Translations under genes and position numbers: made by a program | Assembly (NCBI GenBank): GCA_945869955.1 | Contig: CAMBQP010000048.1 | Coordinates: forward strand, 1 to 32,620 | Reading direction: 5' to 3' | Origin: Schlesneria paludicola DSM 18645 | GTDB lineage: Bacteria > Planctomycetota > Planctomycetia > Planctomycetales > Planctomycetaceae | Length of the DNA: 32,620 bases | Notes under the pieces: model-generated | Databases searched by the model: none | Told to the model about the DNA's origin: nothing | The model's input: the letters and a program-made list of their open reading frames with translations, nothing else | Part shown: one piece after another, positions 1 through 7,774 of the stretch | Layout: the number at the start of each line of letters is the position of its first letter | Numbering within the stretch: position 1 is the first letter of the stretch

Positions 1-240
1 GCATATCCCGGGCGGACTCCGCACATTCACTTTGCGGTTTCACGGGGCCGCGAACGGCTGCTGACGACACAACTTTATGTCCAAGATGATCCCGGGAACG
101 GGCGTGACGGAATTTATCAGTCACTGGGAGCGGTCAAAGATTTGGTGACGGCCGCGTTTACTCCTCTCAAAAACTCGAAAATTGGCGAGTTGGAAGCAAG
201 TTTCGAGATGATCGTCGGCTCGACCCCTGAAGAAAAATAA
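1..240 (+). CDS. Intradiol ring-cleavage dioxygenase, C-terminal part (5' end outside window)
   Basis: The first base is in frame and 79 codons run to a TAA at 238-240. The N-terminal visible residues read YPGRTPHIHF, followed by LLTTQLYV about 10 residues later. This is the signature of the C-terminal half of intradiol dioxygenases (protocatechuate 3,4-dioxygenase and catechol 1,2-dioxygenase family). In that family the Arg-x-x-His-x-His segment gives the substrate-contacting Arg and the last two Fe(III) ligands; here these are R5, H8 and H10 of the fragment. The Tyr ligands would lie upstream, outside the window. Such enzymes cleave catechol-type rings between the hydroxyls. Planctomycete genomes carry many divergent intradiol-like paralogues, some exported, so the actual substrate cannot be given. 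Family assignment is firm; function in this organism is inference. Confidence 0.85.
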   Translation, partial: AYPGRTPHIHFAVSRGRERLLTTQLYVQDDPGNGRDGIYQSLGAVKDLVTAAFTPLKNSKIGELEASFEMIVGSTPEEK

Positions 241-577
241 ACCTCCATCGGACCCGTTGGCCCCGAAACGGGCAAGCCATCCGGTGCCTGACGATGATCA
301 GCGAATCAGCCCCCCTTTGGGTTGTAGTCCAAGTTCTGTTTTGCAAATGATATCTGCTGAACCATGATCGCCAGCCGACCAAAGCCATCAGGGCCAGGTC
401 GAGCTGGGTTTCTTCGTCGAGTACCCCGAAAAAGTGCTCAATCGCAACGAAAATCCTTGAACAACTTGCCGCACCCATCAAATCCGGCTAGTCTGAATGA
501 GTGAATCAAGACGATCAGATTGATCAGAGCGTTTTGGCCAGATTCTGCTTGATCATCCCACCTGCCAGTGAATTCGA
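241..577. other. Intergenic region, no gene recognised
   Basis: These 337 bases separate the dioxygenase end from the DUF1549 gene. A 6-bp hairpin lies at 253-272 just after the dioxygenase stop. The short sequence gatcagattgatcag at 513-527 contains two GATCAG units. A minus-strand open frame covers part of the region but has no family resemblance I can name and runs into the dioxygenase gene, so it is not called. Confidence 0.5.
253..272 (+). terminator. Weak hairpin after the dioxygenase gene
   Basis: Arms cccgtt (253-258) and aacggg (267-272) enclose an 8-nt loop, 13 nt after the stop codon. There is no T-run after it, so it is only a candidate 3'-end structure. Confidence 0.25.
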
Positions 578-2248
578 GTGAACTTACCAAAGAGCCCTCC
601 CATGCTGCGACAATTTTGCTGGATGCTGATGGTGATGGTTGTCATGCATCGCTGCGCCGACTTTGCCGAGTTGCTGTCGGCCGAGTTGCTGCCGGCTGAG
701 ACGCCAGTGGAACAGGCGATCGATCATTACATCCAGTTGCAGCTGGATACCAAACAAAAACAGCCAGCGTCTCTGGCCGATGAGAGTACCCTGATTCGGC
801 GAACGACCCTGGACTTGGCCGGCAGAATCGCCACCCTGTCAGAAGCGCAGGCGTATGTTGCGGCGACAGAAACGGACAAGAGGTCAAAGCTGATTGAGCG
901 GTTGATGGCAAGTCCGGATTTTGCGTATCATTTTCGCAATAGCCTCGAAGGTCTCTTGAGTGATGGTCAACGAAACAGTCCAGGAGAATGGCGCGAGTAC
1001 CTGCTGAAGGCAATTCGTGAGCATCGTCCGTGGGATCAAATGTTTCGGGAAATGATGACCGGTAACGAGGAAGATGTCGCCATCAAGCCGGCTCTGACAT
1101 TCCTCCGCTCGCGAGCACGCGATTTAGACCAGTTGACCAATGACACCAGTAGCCTGTTTTTCGGCGTGAATGTCAGCTGCGCCAAATGTCATGACCATCC
1201 GCTGGTCGATGACTGGAAACAGGAGCACTACTTCGGGATGTCTTCATTTTTCCAGCGAATCTATCTGACGAAAACGAATCTCGTTGCCGAGAAATTCAGT
1301 GGTGAGGTCAAGTACAAGACGACCAAAGGTGAGGAAAAACTGGCTCGCATCATGTTTCTGACGGGGACCGTCGTGGAACCCCCTGCGGTCGCCAAGACCC
1401 CCGAACAAATCAAGGAAGAGAACGACGCCGTTCATCGACAGACGCAGGATGATAAAGCGGGGCCGCCCCCCAAACCCGACTTCAGCCCGCGAGCCAAGCT
1501 CGTGGAGCTTGCCCTGCAAGCGGATCAGAATCATTTTTTTGCCAGGAATGCGGTCAACCGAATCTGGGCGCTTTACTTCGGTCGCGGGCTGGTTCATCCT
1601 CTCGATCAGATGCATTCGGCAAATCCTTCCACCCATCCGGAACTGCTCGACTGGCTCAGTCGTGACCTGGTGGCTCATCAATATGATTTGCAGCGACTGA
1701 TTCGCGGGATTGTGTCGAGTCAGGCTTACGGACGGAGCAGCGTCTGGGATTCGGCAGGGGATCCGCCAGGACCCGAGCAATTCGGATTAGCGCTGGTGCG
1801 GCCGCTGTCTTCACGGCAATATTCGCTGTCGCTGCGGCTTGCCAGTTTGAATCCGGACACGATGACGGCGACCTCCGCCCCGGAATGGGTGAATCGCCGC
1901 GACGAATTTGAGCGAAACAGTGATGATCTGGCGAATCAATTCGAGGTACCGGGGGAAAATTTCCAGATCAGCGTCGATGAAGCATTGTTATTTAATAACA
2001 GTGCGAGGATGTGGGATGAATTTGTACGCGATGATGGGGGAATGCTGATCGGCAGCCTCAAACAGAAAGCGGATCAATCGGCCCAGATCGAGACTGCGTT
2101 CTGGGCGATCCTGGGGCGGGCCGCGATGCCGGCAGAGCGATCGGCTTGTGAAGACTTCCTCACTCAGAAAGCCGCCAATCCGGTGCTCGGTCTGCGGCAG
2201 TTTGTGTGGAGCTTGTTAGCCAGCCCTGAATTGCGGTTTAATCACTGA
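578..2248 (+). CDS. DUF1549/DUF1553 domain protein with CxxCH motif
   Basis: Exported protein of the planctomycete DUF1549-DUF1553 type, molecular function unknown. The outermost start is GTG 578; ATG 602, 8 codons later, is equally plausible and places the hydrophobic segment CWMLMVMVV at the very N-terminus as a signal peptide. DUF1549 occupies about residues 45-240 and contains the heme-type motif CAKCH at 201-205, followed by the usual DHPLVDDWKQEHYFGMSSFF context. DUF1553 begins near ARNAVNRIWALYFGRGLVHP and runs to the C-terminus. At 556 residues it is a short member; many relatives have an extra N-terminal cytochrome-like domain that is absent here. A DUF1501 gene follows after 74 nt, the standard genomic partner, and then a WD40 gene, so the three are probably one operon. 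Family is clear; electron transfer or polysaccharide-related roles proposed for such proteins are unproven. Confidence 0.88.
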   Translation: MNLPKSPPMLRQFCWMLMVMVVMHRCADFAELLSAELLPAETPVEQAIDHYIQLQLDTKQKQPASLADESTLIRRTTLDLAGRIATLSEAQAYVAATETDKRSKLIERLMASPDFAYHFRNSLEGLLSDGQRNSPGEWREYLLKAIREHRPWDQMFREMMTGNEEDVAIKPALTFLRSRARDLDQLTNDTSSLFFGVNVSCAKCHDHPLVDDWKQEHYFGMSSFFQRIYLTKTNLVAEKFSGEVKYKTTKGEEKLARIMFLTGTVVEPPAVAKTPEQIKEENDAVHRQTQDDKAGPPPKPDFSPRAKLVELALQADQNHFFARNAVNRIWALYFGRGLVHPLDQMHSANPSTHPELLDWLSRDLVAHQYDLQRLIRGIVSSQAYGRSSVWDSAGDPPGPEQFGLALVRPLSSRQYSLSLRLASLNPDTMTATSAPEWVNRRDEFERNSDDLANQFEVPGENFQISVDEALLFNNSARMWDEFVRDDGGMLIGSLKQKADQSAQIETAFWAILGRAAMPAERSACEDFLTQKAANPVLGLRQFVWSLLASPELRFNH

Positions 2249-2322
2249 AATGGTAGATCACGAAAATTGCGGATCACAAAATTTGTGCGTTCAAGGTTCG
2301 ATGGTTTTGAAAGGTTGATGAG

Positions 2323-3630
2323 ATGGCCAGGAATGATCTTCCCAATCGAAATCTCTCGCAGCACGATGTGTCTCGGCGTGGATTCCTCGGTTCCGCCGCC
2401 TTGGCCGGTGCCGCCTCTTTCGCCGCCAATATGCGCGTTCTCGATGCGCTGCAGACACCGACCCTGGCCGCAGAACTGAAACGGCAGCAGAAAAGTGTCA
2501 TCCTGCTGTGGTTGGCAGGCGGCGCCAGTCAACTCGAAACATGGGATCCCAAACCGGGACGAATCACTGGTGGGCCGTTCCGGGCAATCTCGACCGACAT
2601 TCCGAGCGTGCAGATCAGCGAACTGTTGCCGAAGATGGCCCAGCGGATGAAAACCACGGCCATCATCCGTTCGCTGAATACTCGCAATGGGGATCATGGT
2701 GGCGGGACGATATTGATGGAAACAGGACGAGCCAAAGAAGCGGCCGTCGATTATCCGGATCTGGGAGCCTTAATCGCTCGTGAACTTGGCCGGGCCGATA
2801 GTCAGGTTCCTGATTACGTTTCGCTTTATTCCGAGACCGAAGGGCGTCATAAGGGAGGGGCTGGATTTCTCGGGGCGCGGTATGCCCCGATGTTCCTTTC
2901 AGACAGCATGATCCCGCCGAATATCCGCAGACTCGATTCGATTTCCGAGACCGATCATACCGATCGAGCGGCGTTTCAGCGGTTGCTGGCCAAGCAATTT
3001 CAGGACCGCCATCCCCGTTCGGTTGTTTCGAGTCATGGCATGGCTTACGAACGAGTTCGCGGACTGATGTCGAGTGAGACCTTGTTTGATGTCAGTCAAG
3101 AGCCGCAGTCCGCTCGGGATTTTTATGGGCCAACCCAGTTCCAAGAGCAATGCCTGATTGCGCGGCGACTGGTGGAAGCGGGTGTCCCCTTTGTGAAGGT
3201 GGCGCGGGCTTGGTGGGACAGTCACGGGCAAAACTTTGAAACTCATCGTGAACTCTGTGCCGACCTCGATCAGGGAATGTCTGCATTGCTGGATGACTTG
3301 GGACAGCGGGGATTGCTGGAAAATACCTTGGTGCTCACCTTCGGAGAATTTGGGCGAACACCTCAGATCAACCCCAGTCTGGGCCGCGATCATTTTGCCA
3401 ACGCCTGGAGTGCGTCATTGTCCGGCTGTGGCATCAAGGGTGGAGCTGTTTACGGTAAAACCGACGCGGATGGTCACACGGTGGTTGAGGGTGAGGCCAA
3501 AGCAGGTGATTTGTTTGCAACCATTTTTTCGGCTGTGGGGATCGATCCTACCAAGGAATACCAGGTCGGAGCGCGACCGATTCCGATTGTCGATTTCGGC
3601 TGTAAAGCGATCCCAGAGATTCTGGCCTGA
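2323..3630 (+). CDS. DUF1501 family protein, Tat-exported, sulfatase-like fold
   Basis: 435 residues. Near the N-terminus, SRRGFLGSAALAGAASFAA (residues 17-35) is a twin-arginine signal, so the protein is exported folded. The rest matches DUF1501: ILLWLAGGASQLETWDPKP, NGDHGGGTILMETG, and late in the protein TFGEFGRTPQIN, GRDHFANAWSASLSG. DUF1501 proteins are distant members of the alkaline phosphatase/sulfatase superfamily, but the residues that bind metal in true sulfatases cannot be assigned confidently by eye. The gene begins 74 nt after the DUF1549 gene, with an AAGG-type Shine-Dalgarno sequence upstream. The DUF1549-DUF1501 pair is one of the commonest gene pairs in planctomycetes and the two products are thought to act together outside the cytoplasm. 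Substrate unknown. Confidence 0.9.
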   Translation: MARNDLPNRNLSQHDVSRRGFLGSAALAGAASFAANMRVLDALQTPTLAAELKRQQKSVILLWLAGGASQLETWDPKPGRITGGPFRAISTDIPSVQISELLPKMAQRMKTTAIIRSLNTRNGDHGGGTILMETGRAKEAAVDYPDLGALIARELGRADSQVPDYVSLYSETEGRHKGGAGFLGARYAPMFLSDSMIPPNIRRLDSISETDHTDRAAFQRLLAKQFQDRHPRSVVSSHGMAYERVRGLMSSETLFDVSQEPQSARDFYGPTQFQEQCLIARRLVEAGVPFVKVARAWWDSHGQNFETHRELCADLDQGMSALLDDLGQRGLLENTLVLTFGEFGRTPQINPSLGRDHFANAWSASLSGCGIKGGAVYGKTDADGHTVVEGEAKAGDLFATIFSAVGIDPTKEYQVGARPIPIVDFGCKAIPEILA

Positions 3631-3727
3631 ATGGAAAATAAACTAAGCCGATCCGCTCATGACAATCGCGAGCGAACTGCTCCTGCTGGCCCCGGAAACA
3701 GGTGGCCCCTGAAATAAGGACTGATTG

Positions 3728-4786
3728 ATGTCTGCAGACCCCCTGAAACTCGCCATCGCCAAAACGATTCGTTTGAAGTCGATCGGATTTTGTATCGCGA
3801 GATTGCCACAGACCGAACGGCTGTTCATTGGCGGGTCGGATTTCAAGGTTTATGAAATCGATGCAGGGCTGGAAAAGCCAGAATTGATCGAGTTTCAAGG
3901 GGATGGGCACCAGAGTTATGTCATGGGATCGGTGGTTGTCGGTCAACAACTTATCACGGGTGGCTATGACGGCCAATTGATCTGGTGGGATCTGGAGCAG
4001 CGCCGCTCGGTGCGAACGCTCGCCGCCCATGATCGGTGGATTCGAAAAATGGTGGTTTCACCCGATGGCAAGCGGATCGCGAGCGTTGCTGACGATATGT
4101 TGTGCAAGGTCTGGGATGTCGAATCTGGCCAGTTGATCCATACTTTGGCTGGGCACAAACCCGAGACACCGCATCATTTTCCGTCCATGCTGTATGCGGT
4201 CGCCTTCTCGCCAGACAGTCAGTCGATTGTCACAGGGGATCGAACAGGACATCTAGTCGTTTGGGATGCCGCGAGCGGCAAGTCGCTGGCCGAACTGGAA
4301 GCCCCGGTAATGTATACGTGGGACCCAAAGCAACGCCGACATTCGATTGGTGGAATCCGGAGCGTTTCGTTTTCAGCGGACGGTCAGTTTGTGGCGGCCG
4401 GGGGAATTGGAACCATCGGCAATATTGACCATCTGGACGGTCCGTCCCGTGTGGAAATCTTTAACTGGCGAACGCAGCAACGGGTCCACGAGATTTCCGA
4501 CCCTGGATACAAGGGTTTGGTCGAGCAGATTGTGTTTCCGCGTCAGGGAAACTGGTTTGCCTTTGCCGGCGGTGACAACGGTGGATTCGTATCGTTCTAT
4601 GATGCGAGCACAGGAAAGCTAGTGCATCAACTCAAGATGCCGATGCACGTGCATGGATTCGTCTTCAACGAGTCGGAAGATACCCTGTATGCCACCGGCC
4701 ACGATCAGGTTGCCGTCGTCACCTTTAAAGAAGCGATCCCTGCTCCAGCAGCGATCCCTGCCGAAGAACCCAAACCCGCTTCGTAA
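3728..4786 (+). CDS. WD40 repeat protein, third gene of the DUF1549/DUF1501 operon
   Basis: 352 residues from ATG 3728, with AAGGA at 3716-3720 as a well-placed Shine-Dalgarno sequence. At least five WD-type blades are visible: GGYDGQLIWWDLEQ, AAHDRWIRKMVVSPDGKRIASVADDMLCKVWDVESG, AFSPDSQSIVTGDRTGHLVVWDAASG, SVSFSADGQFVAAGG, and AGGDNGGFVSFYDASTG. It probably forms a seven-bladed propeller with degenerate outer blades. No signal peptide is seen, unlike the two genes upstream. The C-terminus is a short Pro/Ala/Glu-rich tail (AIPAPAAIPAEEPKPAS) that includes a small internal repeat. It starts 97 nt after the DUF1501 gene. WD40 propellers act as interaction platforms; that it scaffolds the two partners is inference, and the apparent cytoplasmic location argues against a simple complex. 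Confidence 0.85.
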   Translation: MSADPLKLAIAKTIRLKSIGFCIARLPQTERLFIGGSDFKVYEIDAGLEKPELIEFQGDGHQSYVMGSVVVGQQLITGGYDGQLIWWDLEQRRSVRTLAAHDRWIRKMVVSPDGKRIASVADDMLCKVWDVESGQLIHTLAGHKPETPHHFPSMLYAVAFSPDSQSIVTGDRTGHLVVWDAASGKSLAELEAPVMYTWDPKQRRHSIGGIRSVSFSADGQFVAAGGIGTIGNIDHLDGPSRVEIFNWRTQQRVHEISDPGYKGLVEQIVFPRQGNWFAFAGGDNGGFVSFYDASTGKLVHQLKMPMHVHGFVFNESEDTLYATGHDQVAVVTFKEAIPAPAAIPAEEPKPAS

Positions 4787-4869
4787 TCGATGAGATCTCC
4801 TGCTCTCGGTGAAACTCGTCGAGTTCGGGTCTCATTCGGACAACGAGTGCCGAGCATCGTAACGGGATC

Positions 4870-4901
4870 GCAACGGAAGGCCCTGTTAATCGAACCGTTG
4901 C
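4870..4901. terminator. Hairpin between convergent genes
   Basis: Seven-base arms gcaacgg (4870-4876) and ccgttgc (4895-4901) flank an 18-nt loop. The hairpin sits directly after the stop codon of the minus-strand gene ending at 4902 and about 85 nt after the WD40 stop. On the plus side it is followed by TCATTTTG, a poor T-run. It may serve as a 3'-end structure for either gene. Confidence 0.3.
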
Positions 4902-5381
4902 TCATTTTGTCTTGGCTGGTTCGATCATTCCCCACATGTGGCCACCGACTTCACCATGTTGCCAGGTTCCGGCGTAGCGATTGCCGTAGAACATGACGCG
5001 AGAAGTGAATGTTCCGACGCCGGGAATCGTCAAATCGGTCAGTGACATCACGGGGGTATCGTCAGCCCAATAGACCTTGATCGGAATCGGAATATCCAGC
5101 TGGTTTTCCCCCACTTTCATGGTGGCGGTGATGACCCAGTCATCGCCGCTGAGTTTTTTGGCGGTCACAATTTGATAGCGATCGGGTTTATGCGACTCGG
5201 CTTCTTTTCCATCGATACTGAATGAACCCGCCAGGACGGCTCCAGAGAGTTTTTTCGCGAAGGCCTGTTCCAGCCCCTCACGGCTGGTTTTTTTATCGGC
5301 GTCAACCCCCCATAGAGACGAGGCGACGACGAGGGTCGCGACGACCAGAGTCGTGAGAAAGGTGTTCATGGCGTTTTTCAT
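4902..5381 (-). CDS. Small exported protein of unknown function
   Basis: 159 residues. The N-terminus MKNAMNTFLTTLVVATLVVASSLWGVDA is a signal peptide with a likely cleavage after VDA. AGGAT lies 7 nt before the chosen ATG, which supports this start over the ATG five codons downstream. The mature part is rich in beta-strand-like sequence: DRYQIVTAKKLSGDDWVITATMKVG, then VYWADDTPVMSLTDLTIPG, and a Gly/Trp/His-rich end (YAGTWQHGEVGGHMWGMIEP). No catalytic motif or known domain is recognised. It lies 43 nt downstream of metW on the same strand and could be cotranscribed with metX-metW, though nothing links it to methionine synthesis. It converges with the WD40 gene. Confidence 0.75.
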   Translation of the reverse strand: MKNAMNTFLTTLVVATLVVASSLWGVDADKKTSREGLEQAFAKKLSGAVLAGSFSIDGKEAESHKPDRYQIVTAKKLSGDDWVITATMKVGENQLDIPIPIKVYWADDTPVMSLTDLTIPGVGTFTSRVMFYGNRYAGTWQHGEVGGHMWGMIEPAKTK

Positions 5382-5424
5382 TTCAGATCCTGTTCAAAGA
5401 TGTTGGGAAAACCAATTGGGAATC

Positions 5425-6114
5425 TCAGGCATGTTCAAGAACATAGAGAGCGTTGTCGGCCCGAACATTGGCGGCCCAGGCGTTTCTGGCGGCGCTTCCG
5501 CGGATGATCGGAATTTCGTGAATGATCTTAAACTTCATCCGTTCGCAGAGTTCGCGAAAGTCAATCATCGAGAGAAAGTGCAGGTTGGGGGTATTGTACC
5601 AATCATAGGGAAGCGAGCCGGTAATCGGAGTTCTTCCGTGCAGCAAGATCTGGACCCGAATCCACCAATGTCCGTAGTTGGGGACCAGAATTACGGCACG
5701 GCGGGCAATCCGCAGCATTTCATTCAAAAGCTCTTGCGGGTGTCGAACCTGTTGCAGAGTCTGGCTGAGTACCGCGAAGTCGAACGACTGTTCGGGGATT
5801 TCTTTGAGACCTCGATCCAGATCGGACTGAATCACCGGCATCCCTTTCGAAATCGCTTCGATCACTTCGCGGTGATCGAGTTCGACACCCTGAACAGAAC
5901 AGCCGAGTTCGTCGCGAAGACGGCAGAGGAGCCGACCATCACCACAACCAAGATCGATGACACGGCTGGATCGGCCGATCTGATCGATGATCAAGCGGTC
6001 GGTTAAGGCGGCGGTGGGATCGAGAGGGTTGTAACGCGATCGAAAGCACCGCTGCATCTGCTTTGCGATCCCGGTTAAGGCGGCGGTGGGATCGAGAGGG
6101 TTGTAACCTCGCAC
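5425..6114 (-). CDS. metW: MetW, methionine biosynthesis protein (class I methyltransferase fold)
   Basis: The core VIDLGCGDGRLLCRLRDELG is the S-adenosylmethionine-binding loop of the MetW family, followed by the characteristic GVELDHREVIEAISKGMPVIQSDLDRGL, FDFAVLSQTLQQVRHP and PNYGHWWIRVQILLHGRTP. MetW is found next to MetX and in some bacteria is needed for full homoserine acyltransferase activity. Here it lies downstream of metX on the same strand. The start is uncertain: GTG 6114 has GGAG 7 nt upstream and gives 229 residues; ATG 6057 gives 210 residues, the usual family length, with a poor ribosome site. The choice matters because residues encoded between the two starts include one copy of a duplicated YNPLDPTAALT segment (36-bp repeats at 6000-6035 and 6072-6107). 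The family call is firm, the N-terminus is not. Confidence 0.88.
   Translation of the reverse strand: MRGYNPLDPTAALTGIAKQMQRCFRSRYNPLDPTAALTDRLIIDQIGRSSRVIDLGCGDGRLLCRLRDELGCSVQGVELDHREVIEAISKGMPVIQSDLDRGLKEIPEQSFDFAVLSQTLQQVRHPQELLNEMLRIARRAVILVPNYGHWWIRVQILLHGRTPITGSLPYDWYNTPNLHFLSMIDFRELCERMKFKIIHEIPIIRGSAARNAWAANVRADNALYVLEHA
6000..6107. repeat. 36-bp perfect direct repeat inside the 5' end of metW
   Basis: Two identical 36-bp copies lie at 6000-6035 and 6072-6107, separated by a 36-bp spacer, so the period is 72 bp and the reading frame is kept. On the minus strand each encodes (G/R)YNPLDPTAALT, the segment that normally precedes the methyltransferase core. The spacer encodes GIAKQMQRCFRS and holds the candidate ATG 6057. 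Confidence 0.9.
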
Positions 6115-6125
6115 GGGATGACTCC

Positions 6126-6153
6126 GTTGACTCGGATGAAAGTTGACTCGGAT
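6126..6153. repeat. 12-bp direct repeat between metX and metW
   Basis: gttgactcggat occurs at 6126-6137 and 6142-6153, a period of 16 bp, just upstream of the candidate metW GTG start. It sits beside the 36-bp repeats. Confidence 0.85.
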
Positions 6154-6217
6154 CGCGGGTAGCAAAAACGTGTCCGGCTGCTGCCCGCCAGTTCTTACGG
6201 AAAAGTACAGCGAAGAA

Positions 6218-7426
6218 TCAATGGGTTTTGCGGTATCGTCGATAGGTCTCGCGTAATAAGGGGGTGACGAGTTCTTCCAGTTGTTGGATTTCCAACAGGA
6301 ATGAATCGTGTCCAAAAACACTTTCCAGTTCCAGATAAGTCACATGTCGGTGGGTTTCCAGCAGGGCGCTCACGATCTCACGACTTTGACTGGAAGGAAA
6401 CAGCCAGTCACTGTGGTACGAGGTAATCAGGAAGCGAGCCTCGGTCTGGCCGAGGGCATTGCGGAGAGACCCATACCGCTGCGCCAGATCGAAATAATCC
6501 ATGGCCCTTGTCAGATACAGATAACTGTTGGCATCGAATCGCTCGATGAAACGTTTCCCCTGATAGTGCAGGTAACTTTCAATTTTGAATTCGGTTTCGC
6601 TATGGAGGTCATACGCGAGATGGTCGCTGTGCTGCAGATCACGGCCGAATTTCCGTTCAATCGAAGCTTCCGAAAGATAAGTGATATGCGCCACCATCCG
6701 GGCCAGTGCCAGGCCTGCACGAGGTCCGACCTCACCATATTTCGAGGGGTCTAAGCCGTAGTAATCCCCATTTTGAAATTGCGGATCGGTGGTAATGGCC
6801 CTCCGTCCAACCGCATTGAAGGCGATTCCCTGAGCCGACAATTTGCCCGCAGAAGCGAGGCAGACCGCTGATCGGATCATGTCCGGATAGCGGGCCACCC
6901 AGTCGAGCACCTGCATTCCGCCGAGGCTACCACCGACGATCGCGAGCAGTTTATCGATCCCCAATTTTTTTACCAGCGCGACATGAACTTCGACAATGTC
7001 ACCGACCGTAATGAAGGGGAATCGCAAACCATACGGCTGACCCGTTTCAGGATGGGGGCAGCTCGGGCCCGTTGTCCCCTGGCAACCCCCCAGCACGTTC
7101 GCGCAAATGATGAAATACTTGGAGGTGTCGAGTGCTCGACCTGGGCCGACCAGACCATCCCACCAGCCCGATTTGCGGCTGTCAGCAGAATGTTTGCCTG
7201 CGACATGGGCGTCACCCGTCAAAGCGTGACAGACAAAAATCGCGTTATCGCGGTCCGCCGAAAGTTCCCCGTACGTTTCAAAGGCGACATTGATCGGCCC
7301 CAGTTGGAAACCACTTTCCAGGGTTAATATCGACGGCGGCTCAAACAGTCTCACAAATTGTGTTTGCACAATTCCGACCGACTGTGCGTCGTCAGATCCA
7401 TCCGGAGGGGCAATTTCAGCAGTCAT
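6218..7426 (-). CDS. metX: Homoserine O-acyltransferase (acetyltransferase) MetX
   Basis: 402 residues, alpha/beta-hydrolase fold. It transfers an acyl group to the homoserine hydroxyl, activating it for sulfur incorporation in methionine synthesis. Visible signatures are HALTGDAHVAG, GWWDGLVGPGRALDT, the very typical NVLGGCQGTTGPSCPHPETG, and the nucleophile elbow GGSLGGMQ. The catalytic triad by position is S167, D340 (SDWLFP) and H373 (GHDSF). The start is ATG 7426; the frame stays open for another 225 bases upstream but family members begin near here (VQTQFVRLF.PP). metW follows on the same strand. Acetyl versus succinyl specificity cannot be told by eye; acetyl-CoA is the common donor in MetX-MetW pairs. 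A candidate promoter with a perfect TATAAT lies about 90 nt upstream. Confidence 0.93.
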   Translation of the reverse strand: MTAEIAPPDGSDDAQSVGIVQTQFVRLFEPPSILTLESGFQLGPINVAFETYGELSADRDNAIFVCHALTGDAHVAGKHSADSRKSGWWDGLVGPGRALDTSKYFIICANVLGGCQGTTGPSCPHPETGQPYGLRFPFITVGDIVEVHVALVKKLGIDKLLAIVGGSLGGMQVLDWVARYPDMIRSAVCLASAGKLSAQGIAFNAVGRRAITTDPQFQNGDYYGLDPSKYGEVGPRAGLALARMVAHITYLSEASIERKFGRDLQHSDHLAYDLHSETEFKIESYLHYQGKRFIERFDANSYLYLTRAMDYFDLAQRYGSLRNALGQTEARFLITSYHSDWLFPSSQSREIVSALLETHRHVTYLELESVFGHDSFLLEIQQLEELVTPLLRETYRRYRKTH

Positions 7427-7774
7427 GTGAGCGGTCTGATCCTGAGAACACGATGCGAACCGTGAATCGCGTGAACCAACAGAAAACTCGAAGCGCCATA
7501 CTCGAACGATCATTATAGGTATCTTGGGCGAGGGATTCGAGTACACGCCACACGAAACCAGCAAACCTTCCCTTTTCTGATTTCCGAAGGGGCTCGATGG
7601 AACCGATGACTTTCGGCAGAAACAGCGGTTGAAAAGATTCGACTTTTCCACCGGAATGGAACAAGCTTGATTTTCCGAGGATGCCGGTCGAATAATTCGA
7701 GACCAAGGCCCACCGAGTGTCCGACTCGGGGAACAAACCCATTTTCAACGCGCAGCGTGCGGGAGAAAACAACC
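7427..7774. other. Divergent intergenic region between metX and the Cys-rich gene
   Basis: 348 bases without a supported gene. It should hold promoters for metX (minus) and the Cys-rich protein gene (plus). Apart from the TATAAT on the minus strand, no riboswitch-like fold or operator was recognised; in particular no S-adenosylmethionine riboswitch signature was seen upstream of metX. Confidence 0.5.
7512..7517 (-). promoter_or_regulatory. Candidate -10 element of the metX promoter
   Basis: On the minus strand bases 7517-7512 read TATAAT, a perfect -10 hexamer, about 86 nt before the metX ATG. The position expected for the -35 box has only a poor match, so an activator or another sigma factor may be needed, or it may be chance. 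Confidence 0.4.

Noticed and set aside
167..481. Minus-strand open frame of 104 codons after the dioxygenase gene
   Set aside because: It overlaps the dioxygenase 3' end, has no recognised domain and low-complexity Trp/Arg-rich sequence typical of shadow frames.
1244..1780. Minus-strand frame of 178 codons inside the DUF1549 gene
   Set aside because: The plus strand carries DUF1549/DUF1553 motifs throughout; the antisense frame is a codon-usage shadow.
5353..6006. Plus-strand frame of 217 codons opposite metW
   Set aside because: MetW motifs are unambiguous on the minus strand.
6000..6107. CRISPR-like array from the 36-bp repeats with 36-bp spacing
   Set aside because: Only two copies, in frame inside metW, with no cas genes; a duplication explains it better.
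7427..7774. S-adenosylmethionine riboswitch upstream of metX
   Set aside because: No conserved SAM riboswitch core or terminator could be traced in the leader; a covariance-model search would be decisive.
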